Source: Ilumatobacteraceae bacterium
GTDB lineage: Bacteria; Actinomycetota; Acidimicrobiia; Acidimicrobiales; Ilumatobacteraceae
NCBI GenBank assembly: GCA_022843125.1
Contig: JALHOG010000037.1
Location: 1 to 50,126 of the forward strand
Length of the DNA: 50,126 nucleotides
Direction of reading: 5' to 3'
Part shown: one piece after another, positions 1 through 8,170 of the stretch
How the letters are laid out: each line of letters starts with the position of its first letter
Position numbering within the stretch: the first letter of the stretch is position 1
Translations under genes and position numbers: made by a program
Notes under the pieces: model-generated
What the model saw: only the letters and a program-made list of their open reading frames with translations
What the model was told of the DNA's origin: nothing
Database searches by the model: none

Positions 1-1191
1 GGCTGGGCGCTGGGCCGGAGCGGCGACGACAGCGGGTCGGCGCGCACCGTCGACGCCGCCACGAGCGTGAGCACCGCCACCACGGTCGCCGTCACCGTGC
101 TGCCGGGCGAACCGGTCCCCGCCGCCGAGACCTCCCGCCCAGCGATCCCACCGACCACCAGCCGGACCTGGCGCACCACGACCACCTCGACCGTCCCGCC
201 GGTGTGGGAGGAATCGACGGTCGCGATCGATCCCCGCCTCGCCGGGACCACCGATCGCATCGTCGCCGTCACCGACGATGCGGATCTGCTCGAGGTCGAC
301 CTCGCGACCGGGGTGCTGCGCACGGTCGCCGTGCCGCGCTGGTCGGACGTCCCCAACCCCCTCCCGCCGATCGCGGGAGCGGGCTTCGTCGCCGTCACGT
401 TCGACAACGGCGCCGCACCCGACGTGTTCGTCGGCGACGACCCCACGCCGACACGACAGAGCACCGCCGATCCGTGGGTGACCTACTGGGACACGGCATC
501 CGGGACCCTGTGGACGATGCAGTACGAGGACTCGGTCGGTCGTCCCACGCAGATGCGGGAGACCACCTTCGACGGGACGGCGACCGGGCGCACGATCGAC
601 CTCGCCGGCATGTGGCCGTCGGGCCTCTTCGACCCGCGCGGCGGCATCGTCGTCGGCGACGGCACCATCGGCACCTACCGGGTGTGGGCGGACGGGTCGG
701 AACGTCTCCCCGACGGCAGGATCGTCGCGCTCGGGCTGTCGCACGTGCTCGTCTACCGGTGCGGCGACACGCTGGGCGACTGCGCGATCGACGTGGTCGA
801 CCGCGCCGCCGGCGAGGCCCGCCGGGTACCGATCGACGACCGCTCCGCGGTCGATCGGCTCCTGAACGGCTGGTGGGGAGGCCCCATGGCCGGCGCCACC
901 GTCACGAGCGACGGTCGGTCGGCGCTGGTGGCGATGCACAACGGCCGTGGCGTGAACGAGGTCGCGGTCCTCGACGTGGTCACCGGGCGGATCGCCGAGC
1001 TGTCAGTGCCCGATCCGCGCATCCGGCCCGAGTCGTACGCGCCGAGCGCCTCGTGGAGCACCGACGAACGGTTCGCGTTCGTCGTCGACGACGGCGCCGT
1101 GACCGCCTACGACCGCGAGTCCGGCGAGCTGTTCCCGGTGTCGTCGCAGCTGCCGAGCGTGCGGAGCCTCACGGTCCGGCTGCAGCTCTGA
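1..1191 (+). CDS. Membrane-anchored propeller-like protein, 5' partial (paralog A)
   Basis: The frame is open from base 1. The first visible residues (GWALGRSGDD) match the end of the membrane segment of the next gene, so the start and cytoplasmic part lie left of the window. A Thr/Pro-rich linker follows (about residues 15-65 of the visible part), then about 330 residues made of short beta-strand-like units typical of a TolB/propeller-like extracellular domain. Conserved with the neighbour are VWEEST, DPRLAGTTDR, LNGWWG and a closely spaced Cys pair (RCGDTLGDC) that could form a disulfide. I do not recognise a named family. By analogy with paralog B it is a single-pass protein with its C-terminal domain outside. 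The gene ends 12 bases before paralog B on the same strand, so the two probably form one transcript and arose by tandem duplication. The function is unknown. Confidence 0.8.
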   Translation, partial: GWALGRSGDDSGSARTVDAATSVSTATTVAVTVLPGEPVPAAETSRPAIPPTTSRTWRTTTTSTVPPVWEESTVAIDPRLAGTTDRIVAVTDDADLLEVDLATGVLRTVAVPRWSDVPNPLPPIAGAGFVAVTFDNGAAPDVFVGDDPTPTRQSTADPWVTYWDTASGTLWTMQYEDSVGRPTQMRETTFDGTATGRTIDLAGMWPSGLFDPRGGIVVGDGTIGTYRVWADGSERLPDGRIVALGLSHVLVYRCGDTLGDCAIDVVDRAAGEARRVPIDDRSAVDRLLNGWWGGPMAGATVTSDGRSALVAMHNGRGVNEVAVLDVVTGRIAELSVPDPRIRPESYAPSASWSTDERFAFVVDDGAVTAYDRESGELFPVSSQLPSVRSLTVRLQL

Positions 1192-1203
1192 CGCTCGGCG
1201 GGT

Positions 1204-2697
1204 GTGATCCAATGGGACGTGGTGGACGACCGGGGAGAGCCGCAGCGCGTCGAGATCGAGCTCACCGAGCGCGCTCCCGGTCGCGCCGGGCGGCGCCGCC
1301 GCGATCGCACCGCCACATGGTCGGCCGGCGAAGGTCGACGGCCGACCTCGTTCTCCTCGGATCGCGACCCCGGCCTCGATCGGCAGATCGACCCGGAGCA
1401 CGCGGCAGTCGTCACCAGCGATCCCGAGCAGATCGGCGGCGGGCCGCTCGCCACCGAGCGGGGCCGGCTCATCGCGGCGACGTTGACCGCCGGGGTGGTC
1501 GCGCTGTTCATCGGGTGGGCGCTCGGCCGCAGCGGCGACGACGACACGGCGGCGCGCACCGTCGACGCCACCACGCGCGTCGACGCCACCACGCGCGTCA
1601 CCACCGCCACGACGGTGGCCGACAGCGTGCTGGCGGGCGACACGGTCCCCGAGGCCGAGACGGCCCGACCCAGCGCTGCCCCGACCACCAGCCGCCCGCC
1701 GCGCACCACGACCACCACGACCCCACCCGTCTGGGAGGAGTCGACGATCACGATCGACCCCCGCCTCGCCGGCACGACCGATCGCCTCGTCGCCATCACC
1801 GGCGACCGCGACCTGATCGAGCTCGACCTCGCGACCGGCAGGCTGCGCACCCTCGACGTCGCCGGATGGCGCTCGAGCCCCTACGCCCCGGTCGCGGGCG
1901 ACGACTTCATCGCCGTCCAGTTCGACGACAGCAGTCCCCCCGACGTGTTCGTCGGCGACGACACGACATCGAGCCCGATCGAAACGAACTCGTGGGTGGT
2001 TGCGTGGGACGTCCCGGCTCGCACCATGTGGGCGATGGCCCTCGACGAGACGGCCGGTCGTCCGTCGCAGATGATCGAGCGGACCGTGGAAGGCGAACCG
2101 ACCGGGCGGTCGATCGAACTGAACGGCTTTTGGCCGGCGGGCTTCGTTGATCCGGCTGGAGGCATCGTGATCGGTGACGAATACGGAGGCTGGTTCAGCG
2201 TCTCCCCGGACGGCTCCCGCCGCATCGGTGACGGCCGGCTGCTCGCGCTCGGCGTCGGCCACGTTCTGACCTACGAGTGCGGTGAGTCGCTCGACGACTG
2301 CGGCCCCCGCCTGATCGACCGCACCACGGGGGCGTCGCGACCCGTGCCGCTCGACGAGGGATTCACGGCCGACAGTGTCCTCAACGGTTGGTGGGGAAAC
2401 CCGCAAGGTGGTGCCGGGCTGACCACCGACGGTCGGACCGCGATGCTCGTGATCGCGGACGACGCCGGGGCGTCGTCGCTCGCGGTCATGGACACGGTCA
2501 CCGGTGACATCACCAGCTTCGCGAGGACTTTCACCGGGTCCGGCTACCCGAGCGGTGCTTGGAGCTCCGACGAGCGCTGGTTGTTCCTCGCGGTCGACGG
2601 GGTCGCGATCGCCTACGACCGGACGTCCGGTGAGCAGTTCCCGATCTCTATCGAGCTGCCCTTCACTGAGTCGCTCACGATCCGGCTCACCGGCTGA
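1204..2697 (+). CDS. Membrane-anchored propeller-like protein (paralog B)
   Basis: This is a 497-residue protein that I do not recognise by name. The GTG at 1204 is chosen because it opens the frame just after the previous stop. Residues 1-90 are charged and presumably cytoplasmic. About residues 93-113 (LIAATLTAGVVALFIGWALG) form one membrane helix. Residues 114-175 are a Thr/Ala/Pro-rich linker, and the rest is a beta-rich domain resembling a TolB/WD40-type propeller. It shares long blocks with the upstream partial gene, including VWEEST, DPRLAGTTDR and LNGWWG, and the Cys pair (ECGESLDDC). The topology suggests a sensor or structural surface protein, but no catalytic motif is visible. A perfect 18-bp tandem duplication encodes part of the linker. 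SurE follows in the opposite direction 12 bases later. Confidence 0.85.
   Translation: MIQWDVVDDRGEPQRVEIELTERAPGRAGRRRRDRTATWSAGEGRRPTSFSSDRDPGLDRQIDPEHAAVVTSDPEQIGGGPLATERGRLIAATLTAGVVALFIGWALGRSGDDDTAARTVDATTRVDATTRVTTATTVADSVLAGDTVPEAETARPSAAPTTSRPPRTTTTTTPPVWEESTITIDPRLAGTTDRLVAITGDRDLIELDLATGRLRTLDVAGWRSSPYAPVAGDDFIAVQFDDSSPPDVFVGDDTTSSPIETNSWVVAWDVPARTMWAMALDETAGRPSQMIERTVEGEPTGRSIELNGFWPAGFVDPAGGIVIGDEYGGWFSVSPDGSRRIGDGRLLALGVGHVLTYECGESLDDCGPRLIDRTTGASRPVPLDEGFTADSVLNGWWGNPQGGAGLTTDGRTAMLVIADDAGASSLAVMDTVTGDITSFARTFTGSGYPSGAWSSDERWLFLAVDGVAIAYDRTSGEQFPISIELPFTESLTIRLTG
1561..1596 (+). repeat. Perfect 18-bp tandem duplication in coding sequence
   Basis: The 18-mer GTCGACGCCACCACGCGC occurs twice back to back and keeps frame, giving VDATTR twice in the extracellular linker of paralog B. 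Paralog A has only one degenerate copy at the matching place (VDAATS), so this is a recent slippage event. Confidence 0.9.
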
Positions 2698-2709
2698 ACG
2701 GAGCGCGCC

Positions 2710-3537
2710 TCAGAGGCTGCGGCCGACGAGGGCGTCGAGGGCAGCTTCCGACTTGGCCAGCTCCGGGCGCTCCTCTGCGGCGAGCCGGGTGAGGTAGCTG
2801 ACCGTCACGAGGTCGCGTTCGATCGCGCCGCCGTCGGTGTGGGCGGGCAGGTCGACCTTGTCACCCCACCCCATCGTGACCCCGAACCGGTCGGGGTCGT
2901 CGGTGGGGACGAGCTCGGCCTGGGCGATCGCTCTCGGCGGCTCGAGCCCGACCTCGGTCATTTCCCAACCGGCGATCTCGCCCAGCTCGAGGTTGGGCAC
3001 GTTGAGGTTGACGACCACCGGCTCGGCCGGCAGGTCGCCGACCAGCTCGGCGACGAACACCCGCGCCACCTCCGCGGCGACGTGCCACTTCTGGAACTTG
3101 ATCACGTCACCCCAGCCCTGGCCCTCGACGCCCCACCCGGTGACCGCCTGGCTCACCGCCACGCCCGACAGCCCGCCGTTGCGGGCCGTGAGGCAGGCGC
3201 CGATCGTGCCCGAGTGGTACACCGAGCGGCCGACGTTGGCGCCGGGGTTGATCCCCGACACGACGAGGTCGAACGGGTCACCGAACAGGCCGAGCCGTGC
3301 GTAGAGCACGCACAGTGCCGGGGGACCGTTGAGGGTCCAGGTCTCCGGGATCCCGTCGATCTCGCGGCGGGTGACCACCGGGTCGAACTCGTGGAGCGCG
3401 CCAACGGCAGCGCCGGCGCCGGAGAACTCGCGGTCGGGGGCGACGACCACGACCTGACCGAGCTCGGTCATCGCCCTGGCGAGCTCGTGGAGGCCGATCG
3501 AGTCGATCCCGTCGTCGTTGGTCACGAGGATGCGCAT
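2710..3537 (-). CDS. surE: 5'/3'-nucleotidase SurE
   Basis: SurE is a metal-dependent survival phosphatase that removes phosphate from nucleoside monophosphates and acts in the cytoplasm. The protein begins MRILVTNDDGIDSIG, the metal-binding N-terminus of the family, with NDD supplying acidic ligands. SGINPGANVG follows in the middle and supplies the conserved Asn-containing loop. The length of 275 residues is normal. An earlier in-frame ATG would add 12 residues of no family character, so the ATG at 3537 is chosen. The C-terminal part (VTVSYLTRL) matches the family's ending strand region. An EamA transporter lies 52 bases upstream on the same strand, so the two may share a transcript. The identification is secure from the motifs. 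Confidence 0.95.
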   Translation of the reverse strand: MRILVTNDDGIDSIGLHELARAMTELGQVVVVAPDREFSGAGAAVGALHEFDPVVTRREIDGIPETWTLNGPPALCVLYARLGLFGDPFDLVVSGINPGANVGRSVYHSGTIGACLTARNGGLSGVAVSQAVTGWGVEGQGWGDVIKFQKWHVAAEVARVFVAELVGDLPAEPVVVNLNVPNLELGEIAGWEMTEVGLEPPRAIAQAELVPTDDPDRFGVTMGWGDKVDLPAHTDGGAIERDLVTVSYLTRLAAEERPELAKSEAALDALVGRSL

Positions 3538-3589
3538 GCCCACCTGGATACCACCCGCAGGTGAACGTCGCACCGCCGGAAGGTTGACG

Positions 3590-4549
3590 TCACGTGGCAG
3601 CCTCGCGCCCGCTCGGTGTGGGCCGCGACCGCTGGCTCGACCACGACACGAGCGCGAGCCCGATGATCACCAGGGCCATCCCGGGTACCTGTGCGGCGGC
3701 GATCGCCTCGCCGAGCAGGATCCACGCCCACAGGGCCGAGAGCGCCGGCTGGCTCACCTGCATCGTCGACATCGTGGCGATCGGAACGCGCGTGTGGGCG
3801 AAGACGAGCAGCCCGTGCGCCACCATCCCCGTCATCACCGACAGGATCGCGATCGCCACCCACGCCTGCCACGGCAGGGGCCACAGCTGATCACCTGCGA
3901 GGATCATCACCACGGGTGTCGCCGTGAGCAACGCCATCGGCATCACGAGCGCCATCAGGTCGAACGTGTCGACACCACGCGAGCGAGCGAACTTCGCGGC
4001 GAGCAGGTAGCACGCGAGCCCGGTCATGCCCATCGCTGCGAGCACGTCCCCCTGCCAGGTGGCGACGCCCTGATCGGAACCGTTGAACAGCACGATCGCG
4101 ATGCCGACGATCGACAGCACGCCCCAGCTGAGCGAGCGCCACTGGGGTCGCTCCCGGAAGATCACGAAGCCGAGCGGCATCGTGACGAGCGGTGTCATCG
4201 CAGCGATGAAGTCGGCGTGGGCGATGCTCGTGCGCGTCAACGCGTTGAACGTGAGCGAGATGTTCAGCCCGAAGAACAGCGCCGGCACGACCGCCAGCTT
4301 CCACGTGGCGCGGGAGGGGAGGGGCCGCCCCGTGCGCCGCCGCCGAGCGTGCAGCACCACCCACCACAGGATCGACGACCCGATCAATCGCCACCATGCG
4401 ATCACCGAGCCCGGCACGCCAGGCCACTTGATGATCGACAGGCTGAGCGCGAACAGCATCACCGCGCTCAGCACGGCCGCGACGCCGACGAGCCGAGTGT
4501 GCCGAGCGCGTTCTGCCTCGGCGTGCGCGGTGGTGGGAACCGCCGTCAC
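3590..4549 (-). CDS. EamA/DMT-superfamily transporter
   Basis: About 319 residues form ten hydrophobic helices arranged as two five-helix EamA repeats, the architecture of drug/metabolite transporters such as RhaT/YdcZ-like exporters. The substrate cannot be told from sequence. Characteristic elements are the loop between the first helices (IIKWPGVPGSVIAWWR), the helix-4 region (TSIAHADFIAAMTPLVT) and the second repeat's QVSQPALSALWAWILLGE. The same frame stays open far upstream, but that stretch is antisense to the DUF808 gene and has no transporter character. The GTG at 4549 (VTAVPTTAHAEAE) is the first start codon before the helices. It lies upstream of surE on the same strand and diverges from the DUF808 gene. 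Confidence 0.85.
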   Translation of the reverse strand: MTAVPTTAHAEAERARHTRLVGVAAVLSAVMLFALSLSIIKWPGVPGSVIAWWRLIGSSILWWVVLHARRRRTGRPLPSRATWKLAVVPALFFGLNISLTFNALTRTSIAHADFIAAMTPLVTMPLGFVIFRERPQWRSLSWGVLSIVGIAIVLFNGSDQGVATWQGDVLAAMGMTGLACYLLAAKFARSRGVDTFDLMALVMPMALLTATPVVMILAGDQLWPLPWQAWVAIAILSVMTGMVAHGLLVFAHTRVPIATMSTMQVSQPALSALWAWILLGEAIAAAQVPGMALVIIGLALVSWSSQRSRPTPSGREAAT

Positions 4550-4690
4550 CGCCCGGACCGGTCCCGCTGCGCCATGACGCGAGACCGTACGCCGCGCCGC
4601 ACTGCGCCGACGAGTGCCGTGCCCGAGCGCATCGCTTCGGATCCGGGTGCGTACCCTGTGCCCTTCGGACCGGACAACTGGGGGTACAGC

Positions 4691-5638
4691 GTGAGTGGTG
4701 GCCTCGTCGGTCTGTTGGACGACATCGCCGCATTGGCGAAGTTGGCGGCAGCCTCCATCGATGACGTCGGTCTCGCTGCGGGTCGTGCCAGCGGCAAGGC
4801 GGCCGGCGTGGTCGTCGACGATGCGGCCGTCACGCCCACCTACGTGCAGGGCCTCGCGGCCGAACGCGAGCTGCCGATCATCAAGCGGATCGCGACGGGG
4901 TCGCTGAAGAACAAGATCATCTTCATCCTCCCGGCGGCGCTGCTCCTCAGCGAGTTCGTGCCCGTGCTCGTCGAGATCATCCTGATGCTCGGCGGCACCT
5001 ACCTCTGTTTCGAGGGGGCCGAGAAGATCCACCACCGGTTCGCTCACCATGACACCGGGGAGCACCTTCCCGCGGTCGCGATCGACGAGGCGGCCGAGGA
5101 GCGCACGATCGCCGGGGCGATCCGCACCGACTTCATCCTGTCGGCGGAGATCATGGTGATCGCCCTCAAGGAGGTCATCGACGAGGGGTTCGTGTCGCGG
5201 GCGATCATCATGTTCATCGTCGCCGTGCTGATCACGGCGGTCGTCTACGGCGTCGTCGCACTGATCGTGAAGATGGACGACATCGGGCTGCGGATGGTGC
5301 AATCGGGCCGACCGTCGGCGATGCGTTTCGGCGAGCGGCTGGTGACGGGCATGCCGAAGCTGCTCGCCCTGCTCTCGGTGGTGGGGACTGCGGCCATGGT
5401 CTGGGTCGGCGGCCACATCCTGATCGTCGGTGCCGCCGAGCTCGGCTGGCACGGCCCGGAAGACCTGGTGCACGCTCTCGAAGATCCCGTGCACGAGGTC
5501 GCCGGTGTCGGCGGCGTGCTCGGCTGGCTGGTGAACACCGGCCTGTCGGCCGTGGTCGGTCTCGCCGTCGGGTTCCTCGTCGTGGCCGTCGTCTCGCGTC
5601 TGCCGTTCGGCGCCGGCGACGATGCACCGGGCCACTGA
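4691..5638 (+). CDS. DUF808 (YedI-like) inner-membrane protein
   Basis: The 315-residue protein starts with GTG at 4691 (SGGLVGLLDDIAALAKLAA). DUF808 proteins characteristically begin with a short LLDDIA segment, followed by a middle block like RELPIIKRIATGSLKNKII and LMLGGTYLCFEGAEKIHH, all present here. Several hydrophobic helices are visible, at about residues 75-105, 155-200 and 215-240, plus a C-terminal pair. The role of the family (E. coli YedI) is not established. The frame is open upstream into the divergent EamA gene, but that part is shadow. A GGGG stretch 5-8 bases before the start could act as a weak ribosome site, and a TACCCT hexamer at 4653-4658 is a possible -10. Confidence 0.8.
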   Translation: MSGGLVGLLDDIAALAKLAAASIDDVGLAAGRASGKAAGVVVDDAAVTPTYVQGLAAERELPIIKRIATGSLKNKIIFILPAALLLSEFVPVLVEIILMLGGTYLCFEGAEKIHHRFAHHDTGEHLPAVAIDEAAEERTIAGAIRTDFILSAEIMVIALKEVIDEGFVSRAIIMFIVAVLITAVVYGVVALIVKMDDIGLRMVQSGRPSAMRFGERLVTGMPKLLALLSVVGTAAMVWVGGHILIVGAAELGWHGPEDLVHALEDPVHEVAGVGGVLGWLVNTGLSAVVGLAVGFLVVAVVSRLPFGAGDDAPGH

Positions 5639-5700
5639 TCGGCTGCCACGACGCGTGCCGTCTTTGCTCGTCTCGTGAACGTCGTGTCATCGTTGGTCGT

Positions 5701-6510
5701 ATGGGGTCGGGAGCGGTGAGCGTCGGATCGGATCGATTGGCGGGGCGGGTCGCCCTGGTCACGGGTGGTGGTCGAGGCATCGGACGCGCGATCAGCGAGC
5801 AGCTCGCGGCGGCGGGAGCGGCTGTCGCGGTGAACTACCGGCGAGATGCCGATGCTGCGGCCGAGACCGTTGCGACGATCGAGACAGCAGGTGGCCGGGC
5901 GGTGGCGTACGCCGCGTCGGTCGATGACGCCGAGGCGATGGCCGCGATGGTCACCACGGCGGTGGCCGAGCTCGGGCCGATCGACCTGCTCGTCTGCAAT
6001 GCCGGGATCGCGTCGCGGGGGCAGTCGGTGGCCGACACCGACCCCGACGAGCTGGTGCGAGTGCTGCACACCCACGCGGTCGGTGCCCACCACGCCTGCC
6101 GCCTGGTGCTGCCCGGGATGCGCACCAGACCGCGTGGTGACATCGTGATGATCTCGTCGGTCGCAGGTGCGTCGCCCGGCCCCAACGGTGCCCCCTACAA
6201 CATGGGCAAGGCGGCGCTCGAGGCGCTCGCGATGACGCTTGCGAAGGAGGAGCTGCGCAACGGCATCCACGTCAACGTCGTGGCGCCGGGGCTCGTCGAG
6301 ACCGACATGGGCGTCCGCCTCGCACGGGCGATCACGGGCAACCGTGACTTGCAGGATCTCCGCGGGCTCGATGCTTCGTCGCCGTTCGGCCGGGCCTGTC
6401 AGCCGAGCGACGTCGCGAACGCAGTGGTGTGGCTGTGCACCGACGGCGCCGGGTATGTGACCGGCCAGCGCATCACCGTCGACGGCGGTGCTGGTTCGGC
6501 CCGGGCCTGA
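5701..6510 (+). CDS. SDR-family oxidoreductase (FabG-like 3-oxoacyl reductase)
   Basis: This is a 269-residue short-chain dehydrogenase/reductase. The NAD(P) site is TGGGRGIG near residue 21, preceded by VALV. NAG (CNAGIA) follows at about residue 100, and the catalytic triad is Ser in ISSVAG plus Tyr and Lys in YNMGK. The C-terminal PG(L)VETDM and VTGQRITVDGG segments are typical of FabG-like 3-oxoacyl-ACP reductases. The nucleotide-binding loop continues NYRRD, and Arg after the second strand suggests NADP(H) preference. The substrate is unknown because there are no fatty-acid synthesis genes beside it. A CATCGT hexamer ends 7 bases before the ATG, matching the leaderless promoter pattern of this window. 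It converges on the MDMPI-type gene with only 8 bases between stops. Confidence 0.88.
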   Translation: MGSGAVSVGSDRLAGRVALVTGGGRGIGRAISEQLAAAGAAVAVNYRRDADAAAETVATIETAGGRAVAYAASVDDAEAMAAMVTTAVAELGPIDLLVCNAGIASRGQSVADTDPDELVRVLHTHAVGAHHACRLVLPGMRTRPRGDIVMISSVAGASPGPNGAPYNMGKAALEALAMTLAKEELRNGIHVNVVAPGLVETDMGVRLARAITGNRDLQDLRGLDASSPFGRACQPSDVANAVVWLCTDGAGYVTGQRITVDGGAGSARA

Positions 6511-6518
6511 GGCGCTCG

Positions 6519-7307
6519 TTACAAACCGGCGAGCGCCAGCCAGGCGCCGAGGACCTGCTCGTCACCGACCGGGCTGAGCTGGTCGGCCAGCGCCGACTCG
6601 CGACCCCAGAGCCGCAGCAGGATCGCCTCGGCCGGGCCGCGCAGGGCGGCGTCACCCTTCTGGTGGGCGCGAATCATGGTGTACTCGGGGTCGGTCGTGA
6701 GGAGCCACTCGCCGTGGGTGTCGGTGCAGTGCACGTGGAGGCTGCCGGCCGGGAGCGCGACACCCTCGCGTACCACGAGGCGGGGGACCACGAGTTCGAA
6801 GTACTCGTCGATGCCGTCGCTCGCCAGCTCCGGGTCGATCGGGTGCGGCACCATGCCGACGGCGACCTCCGCATCCCATCGGTGGATCGCCAGCTCGTGT
6901 GCTTGGCGGCGGGGCCAGACGCGGCCGAAGCGTTCGACCGGGAATGGATGCCACGACGGGCCGTCGAGGTCGATCGCCCGCAGGGTGCTGATCAGTTCGT
7001 CGACGCCGTCGTTGATCCAATCGGCGAGCTCGTCGGAGGTGAGCGTCGCCTCGGGAGCGAACATGCCGAACGACTCGGGTGGCGCGGCGTGGGTGGCGCA
7101 GTGCCGGGCCCAGCGGTGGACCGAACCCAAGTGCGCTGCGAGCTGGCGGAGATCCCAGCCCGGACAGGCGGCGATGCCTGCGTCGAGCGGACCACGTCGG
7201 ACAGCGGCCGAGAACCGGGCTGCGTCTGCGACCACCTGATCGAGGTACCGCTCGCGCGCAGCCTCGGGATCGGTCGGATCGGACGGGTGATCGTGCTCGG
7301 GGTTCAC
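6519..7307 (-). CDS. Maleylpyruvate isomerase family mycothiol-dependent protein (DinB-like)
   Basis: About 262 residues carry the two parts of the MDMPI family. An N-terminal DinB-like four-helix bundle includes CPGWDLRQLAAHLGSVHRW, with the conserved metal-binding His in AHLGSVH, and HRWDAEV supplies another metal His. A smaller C-terminal domain (LHVHCTDTHGEWLL to GPAEAILLRLWG) follows. Members use mycothiol as cofactor, for example in maleylpyruvate isomerisation, but most are uncharacterised and the substrate here is unknown. Two starts are possible. The GTG at 7307 is preferred because a TACCGT -10 sits 8 bases before it. The ATG at 7334 would overlap the divergent Nfu start. The promoter is shared with the Nfu gene. 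Confidence 0.8.
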   Translation of the reverse strand: MNPEHDHPSDPTDPEAARERYLDQVVADAARFSAAVRRGPLDAGIAACPGWDLRQLAAHLGSVHRWARHCATHAAPPESFGMFAPEATLTSDELADWINDGVDELISTLRAIDLDGPSWHPFPVERFGRVWPRRQAHELAIHRWDAEVAVGMVPHPIDPELASDGIDEYFELVVPRLVVREGVALPAGSLHVHCTDTHGEWLLTTDPEYTMIRAHQKGDAALRGPAEAILLRLWGRESALADQLSPVGDEQVLGAWLALAGL

Positions 7308-7315
7308 GTCACCCG

Positions 7316-7325
7316 ACGGTAGCCT
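7316..7325. promoter_or_regulatory. Overlapping divergent -10 elements (MDMPI gene / Nfu gene)
   Basis: The 10-mer ACGGTAGCCT holds two -10 hexamers that share the central TA: TACCGT on the minus strand (7321-7316) and TAGCCT on the plus strand (7320-7325). The GTG at 7307 is 8 bases and the ATG at 7333 is 7 bases from its hexamer, the spacing expected for leaderless mRNAs. The two transcription units therefore probably compete for, or share, one polymerase site. Confidence 0.6.
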
Positions 7326-7332
7326 CAGCGCC

Positions 7333-7995
7333 ATGTCACCCCTCGAAGCGCTTGCGGCACAGTCGGGCGGAGACGCCGGCGTGAGTCGCCCGATCATCTC
7401 GATCACCGAGGCGGCGCTCGCCAAACTGATCGAGCTCCGGGCAGACGAGGCCGACGCCGATCAGCTGGGTCTGCGCCTCGCGATCGCATCAGGCCCCGGT
7501 GAAGACTTCCGCTACGACCTCAGCTTCGACGAGTACCTGAAGGCAGCGTTCACCGACGAGGTGCGTACCCACACCGGTGGTGAGGGCGCGTCGATCAAGG
7601 TCATCATCCCGGCCGACGATGCCGAGCGCCTGCTCGACGCCACGCTCGACTACACCGACTCGCAGGGCCTCGTGATCCGGAACCCGAACCGCCCGGAGGC
7701 ACCCACCGTCGAGGGTCTGGTGCGTGACGACGAGCTCTCCGCCGAGATCGAGGCGATGGTCGCAGCCGACGTCAACCCGGCGCTCGCTGCGCACGGCGGG
7801 TTCGTCACCTTCATGGGTCATGACGGTGAGGGAACCGTGTACATGACGATGGGCGGCGGCTGCCACGGCTGCTCGATGAGCAAGATGACGATGCTCGAGG
7901 GCGTCCAGACGATGCTGAGCGAGGCGCTCCCCGCCGTCGAGCGAGTCCGCGACCTCACCGACCACAGCACCGGCTCGAACCCCTACTACAGCTGA
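7333..7995 (+). CDS. Nfu-type Fe-S cluster carrier (NfuA-like, A-type domain plus NifU C-domain)
   Basis: The 220-residue protein has an N-terminal HesB/IscA-like domain (about residues 20-115) that lacks the cysteines of true A-type carriers. A C-terminal NifU-like domain (about 140-210) carries the cluster-binding pair in GGGCHGCSMSKMT. This is the domain order of NfuA, which receives Fe-S clusters and passes them to apoproteins in the cytoplasm. The ATG at 7333 is supported by a TAGCCT hexamer 7 bases upstream. A GTG at 7381 with GGAG 8 bases upstream is an alternative that would remove 16 residues before the conserved ISITEAALAKL. No suf or isc genes are nearby. It diverges from the MDMPI gene. 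Confidence 0.88.
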   Translation: MSPLEALAAQSGGDAGVSRPIISITEAALAKLIELRADEADADQLGLRLAIASGPGEDFRYDLSFDEYLKAAFTDEVRTHTGGEGASIKVIIPADDAERLLDATLDYTDSQGLVIRNPNRPEAPTVEGLVRDDELSAEIEAMVAADVNPALAAHGGFVTFMGHDGEGTVYMTMGGGCHGCSMSKMTMLEGVQTMLSEALPAVERVRDLTDHSTGSNPYYS

Positions 7996-8029
7996 GCCCC
8001 GCCCCCGCACCCGGCGCGCGCCCCTGCAA

Positions 8030-8078
8030 CTTTGCGGCAGTCAATTCGGCGTCGTTTCGAGAATTGCCTGCCACAAAG
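8030..8078. repeat. Palindromic hairpin unit 1 of 3
   Basis: Arms 8030-8047 and 8061-8078 pair at 16 of 18 positions around a 13-nt loop. The left arm is CTTTGCGGCAGTCAATTC. The core GGCAGTCAATTC recurs in units 2 and 3. It lies in the gap between two convergent genes and has no T-tract afterwards. Confidence 0.85.
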
Positions 8079-8087
8079 TCAGCTCCC

Positions 8088-8142
8088 GGATTTTCGGGCA
8101 GTCAATTCAACGTTCGACGATGAATTGACTGCCGCGAAATCC
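8088..8142. repeat. Palindromic hairpin unit 2 of 3
   Basis: Arms 8088-8108 and 8122-8142 pair over 21 positions with two mismatches and one G-T wobble, around a 13-nt loop (AACGTTCGACGAT). The inner arm is GGCAGTCAATTC with a perfect complement. The outer arms GGATTT and AAATCC differ from those of unit 1 but stay complementary. Confidence 0.85.
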
Positions 8143-8170
8143 CGAGCGGGTGGTCCGGCCGCTCACGTCC

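Noticed and set aside
1003..2406. Long minus-strand open frame opposite the paralogs
   Set aside because: It has no start context and no domain, is Arg/Gly-rich, and mirrors GC-rich codons of the plus-strand paralogs, which have clear features.
4550..5635. N-terminal extension of the EamA frame
   Set aside because: It is antisense to the DUF808 gene, is Asp/His/Arg-rich and has no transporter character. The protein starts at 4549.
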